From: Massilia atriviolacea
Lineage (GTDB): Bacteria; Pseudomonadota; Gammaproteobacteria; Burkholderiales; Burkholderiaceae_D
Assembly (NCBI RefSeq): GCF_003953935.1
Contig: NZ_RXLQ01000005.1
Location: 240,625-304,624 of the forward strand
Length of the DNA stretch: 64,000 nt
Direction of reading: 5' to 3'
The notes under the pieces are model-generated. The model saw only the letters and a list, made by a program, of their open reading frames with translations. It was not told the origin of the DNA and did no database searches. Of the stretch, positions 62,421 to 64,000 are shown in pieces (within the stretch, counting starts at the first letter, position 1; each line of letters opens with the position of its first letter). The position numbers and the translations under genes were made by a program.

Positions 62421-63755
62421 CTAGAGTGTGGGTAGACGGGAAACGCTGCAGGCGGGGCGGGCGTCGGGCCGCTGCCGGCCGACCACGTCGGCGTAGATGG
62501 CGGCGGCCTTGCGCGCCACGTGGCGCCAGGTGTAATGGCGGAAGGCGCGGCGCATGCCCTCGTCGCCCAGGGCGGCGGCCAGCTGCGGGTCGCGCTGCAG
62601 CTGGGCCAGCCTGTCGGCCACGGCCTGCGGGTCGCGCGGCGGCACCAGGAAGCCGGTGCCGCCGTCCAGCACGGTATGCTGGATGCCGCCCACGGCCGCG
62701 CCGATGACGGGCCGCGCGCAGGCCATCGCCTCGACCGGGGTGATGCCGAAGGGTTCGTACCAGGGCGTGGTGACGAAGACATTGGCGGCGCTGTACCAGT
62801 AGCGCAGTTCGGCGCGTTCCTTGCGGCCTGTAAAGTGCACGTGCGCGCCGATGCCCAGGTGCGCCGCCAGCGCGCGCAGGCGCGCCAGTTCCGGCGTGTC
62901 GCGGCAGGCGCTGGCGGCGGCGTCGCCCCCCACCACCAGCAGAGCGGCGTCGATGCCGTGCTGGCGCCGCAGCAGCGCCAGGCTGTGGATGACGGTGTCG
63001 ATGCCCTTGCGCGGCACGATGCGGCCCAGTTGCAGGATGAGGAACTTGCCCTGCGCCAGTCCCAGCTTGTGGCGCGCCAGGCGCATCGGCAGCGGCCACA
63101 GTTCCTGCGGGTCGAAGCCGCAGGGCGCGATGTCGATGCGCTTGCCGGGGGCGTCGTAGAGTTGCTCCATGTCCAGCCGGTCTTGCGGGCATTCGGCGAT
63201 GATGCGGTCGGCCTGGCGCATCAGGCTGTTTTCGATCTGCAGGCGCGCCGGCGGAAAGGTATCGGCCGCGCCCTGGGCGCGCAGCCGGACTTGTCCCAGC
63301 GCATGGAAGGTGATGACGAAGGGAATCCCGAGCACCTGCTTGAGGTGGCGCGCCACCATGCCCGACATGAAAAAATTGGCGTGCGTCACGTCGTACAAGG
63401 CGTCCTGGCGGCGCGCGAAGCGGGCCACGAAGCGCGCGAAGCTGTCTATATAGGGCAGCATCTTTTCTTTGGGAATATAGTGGGCCGGACCGGCCGGCAC
63501 GTGGATCACGCGGATATGGCGGCGCCAGTGCACCAGCTGCTTCTGGCCGATGGCGTCGCGGCGCGTAAAGATGTCGACCTGGTAGCCGGCCAGCGCCAGT
63601 TCGCGCGCGAGCTGGGCCACGTAGACGTTCTGGCCGCCGCTGTCGACGCTGCCGGGCGCGGCCAGCGGCGAGGCGTGCTCGCTGACGATGGCGATGCGCT
63701 TGACGGCGCCGGCGCTTGCGGGGCGCGGGTCGGGAGGTAATTCACCGAGTAACAT
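62421..63755 (-). CDS. Glycosyltransferase family 4 (group 1)
   Basis: A 444-residue GT-B enzyme. The N-terminal acceptor domain contains SVDSGGQNVYVAQLARELAL. The C-terminal donor domain has QLGRIVPRKGIDTVIHSLAL, VFVTTPWYEPFGITPVEAMA and the EX7E acid pair (E in YEPFG, E in VEAMA). It closely resembles sucrose-phosphate-synthase-like or D-inositol-phosphate GT4 enzymes. It likely adds a sugar for a surface glycan with its neighbours. Confidence 0.93.
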   Translation of the reverse strand: MLLGELPPDPRPASAGAVKRIAIVSEHASPLAAPGSVDSGGQNVYVAQLARELALAGYQVDIFTRRDAIGQKQLVHWRRHIRVIHVPAGPAHYIPKEKMLPYIDSFARFVARFARRQDALYDVTHANFFMSGMVARHLKQVLGIPFVITFHALGQVRLRAQGAADTFPPARLQIENSLMRQADRIIAECPQDRLDMEQLYDAPGKRIDIAPCGFDPQELWPLPMRLARHKLGLAQGKFLILQLGRIVPRKGIDTVIHSLALLRRQHGIDAALLVVGGDAAASACRDTPELARLRALAAHLGIGAHVHFTGRKERAELRYWYSAANVFVTTPWYEPFGITPVEAMACARPVIGAAVGGIQHTVLDGGTGFLVPPRDPQAVADRLAQLQRDPQLAAALGDEGMRRAFRHYTWRHVARKAAAIYADVVGRQRPDARPACSVSRLPTL

Positions 63756-63809
63756 GCCAGCTCCTTGTGATCGTGTGCCTTGATTTTTGTGAGTGAACAG
63801 CCGCTTCGG

Positions 63810-64000
63810 CTAACTGCGCAGGGACGCGCCCGACAGCCCGGTCACATGGCGCAGCGCGCGGTCCCAGTCGTCGCAGAAGCGGCCGATGGCAAAGCGTTCG
63901 CGCGCGCGCTTGCGGGCCCGCGCGCCCAGGGCCCGCGCCAGCGCCGGCGTGCGTCCCAGTTCGCGCATGTGCTCGACCAGGGTGGCCAGGCGGGTATCGA
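63810..64000 (-). CDS. Glycosyltransferase, C-terminal end (partial)
   Basis: The window ends inside this gene; only the last 63 codons are present, reading ...ARALGARARKRARERFAIGR then FCDDWDRALRHVTGLS, and ending LRS with a TAG at 63810. The ERFAIGRFCDDW segment is typical of a group 1 glycosyltransferase C-terminus. It lies 54 bases upstream (5') of the GT4 gene on the same strand and belongs to the same cluster. Confidence 0.7.
   Translation of the reverse strand, partial: DTRLATLVEHMRELGRTPALARALGARARKRARERFAIGRFCDDWDRALRHVTGLSGASLRS

Overview
The window is high-GC chromosomal DNA that reads as a betaproteobacterium of the Oxalobacteraceae, most like Massilia, Duganella or Janthinobacterium. 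This is inferred from the rpsF-priB-rpsR-rplI-dnaB order, the Bug-type (TctC-like) binding protein with a TctD/TctE-like two-component system, the LplT-PlsC fusion, and the dense set of c-di-GMP, cyclase and hybrid-kinase signalling proteins. No prophage, insertion sequence or CRISPR array was seen.

Layout. 1-2729: ribosomal and replication genes (rpsF tail, priB, rpsR, rplI, dnaB). 2816-4464: a PhoU-like (DUF47) protein and a Pit phosphate transporter. 4520-8298 (minus): an orphan GspE/PilB-type ATPase, two small proteins and a metallo-beta-lactamase-fold hydrolase. 8541-19066 (plus): a signalling and surface block made of a GAF-HD-GYP phosphodiesterase, a CHASE2 adenylate cyclase, a frameshifted TpsB transporter, a very large TpsA exoprotein with 25 cysteine-pair repeats of 19 residues, and a FecR-domain protein. 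19063-21455 (minus): a lipase, a PpiC-like foldase and a Lif-like lipase chaperone, overlapping or nearly so. 21746-31935: an AraC regulator, a large AAA-GAF protein, PhoH, Bcp, an Mth938-like protein, AlaA and homoserine dehydrogenase. 32175-40638: a TctE/TctD-like two-component system divergent from a porin, a Bug binding protein and a complete ABC importer. 40647-50089: a DUF2145 pair, an XRE regulator, a lysophospholipid transporter-acyltransferase fusion, two hybrid histidine kinases and a KaiC-like ATPase.

50331-59959 starts with tRNA-Pro(GGG) and is more accessory in character. It holds small orphan proteins, a miniature HisRS-like protein behind what looks like a complete histidine attenuator, a lipoprotein, a cupin, an ADP-ribosylglycohydrolase, a large exported protein, a sirtuin, DUF1508 and I78-like small proteins, and an exported truncated haemoglobin. 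59992-64000 (minus) is a surface-polysaccharide cluster: GT9, a GmhB-like phosphatase, an SDR, GT4 and a partial glycosyltransferase.

The two most unusual items are these. First, the region 51595-52461 combines a near-consensus promoter, a 26-codon His-rich leader peptide whose AUG lies at the predicted transcription start, an antiterminator/terminator pair, and a 213-residue HisRS core lacking the insertion and anticodon-binding domains. Second, the two-partner secretion locus has a cysteine-repeat exoprotein, a one-base frameshift in its transporter, and second-messenger enzymes directly upstream.
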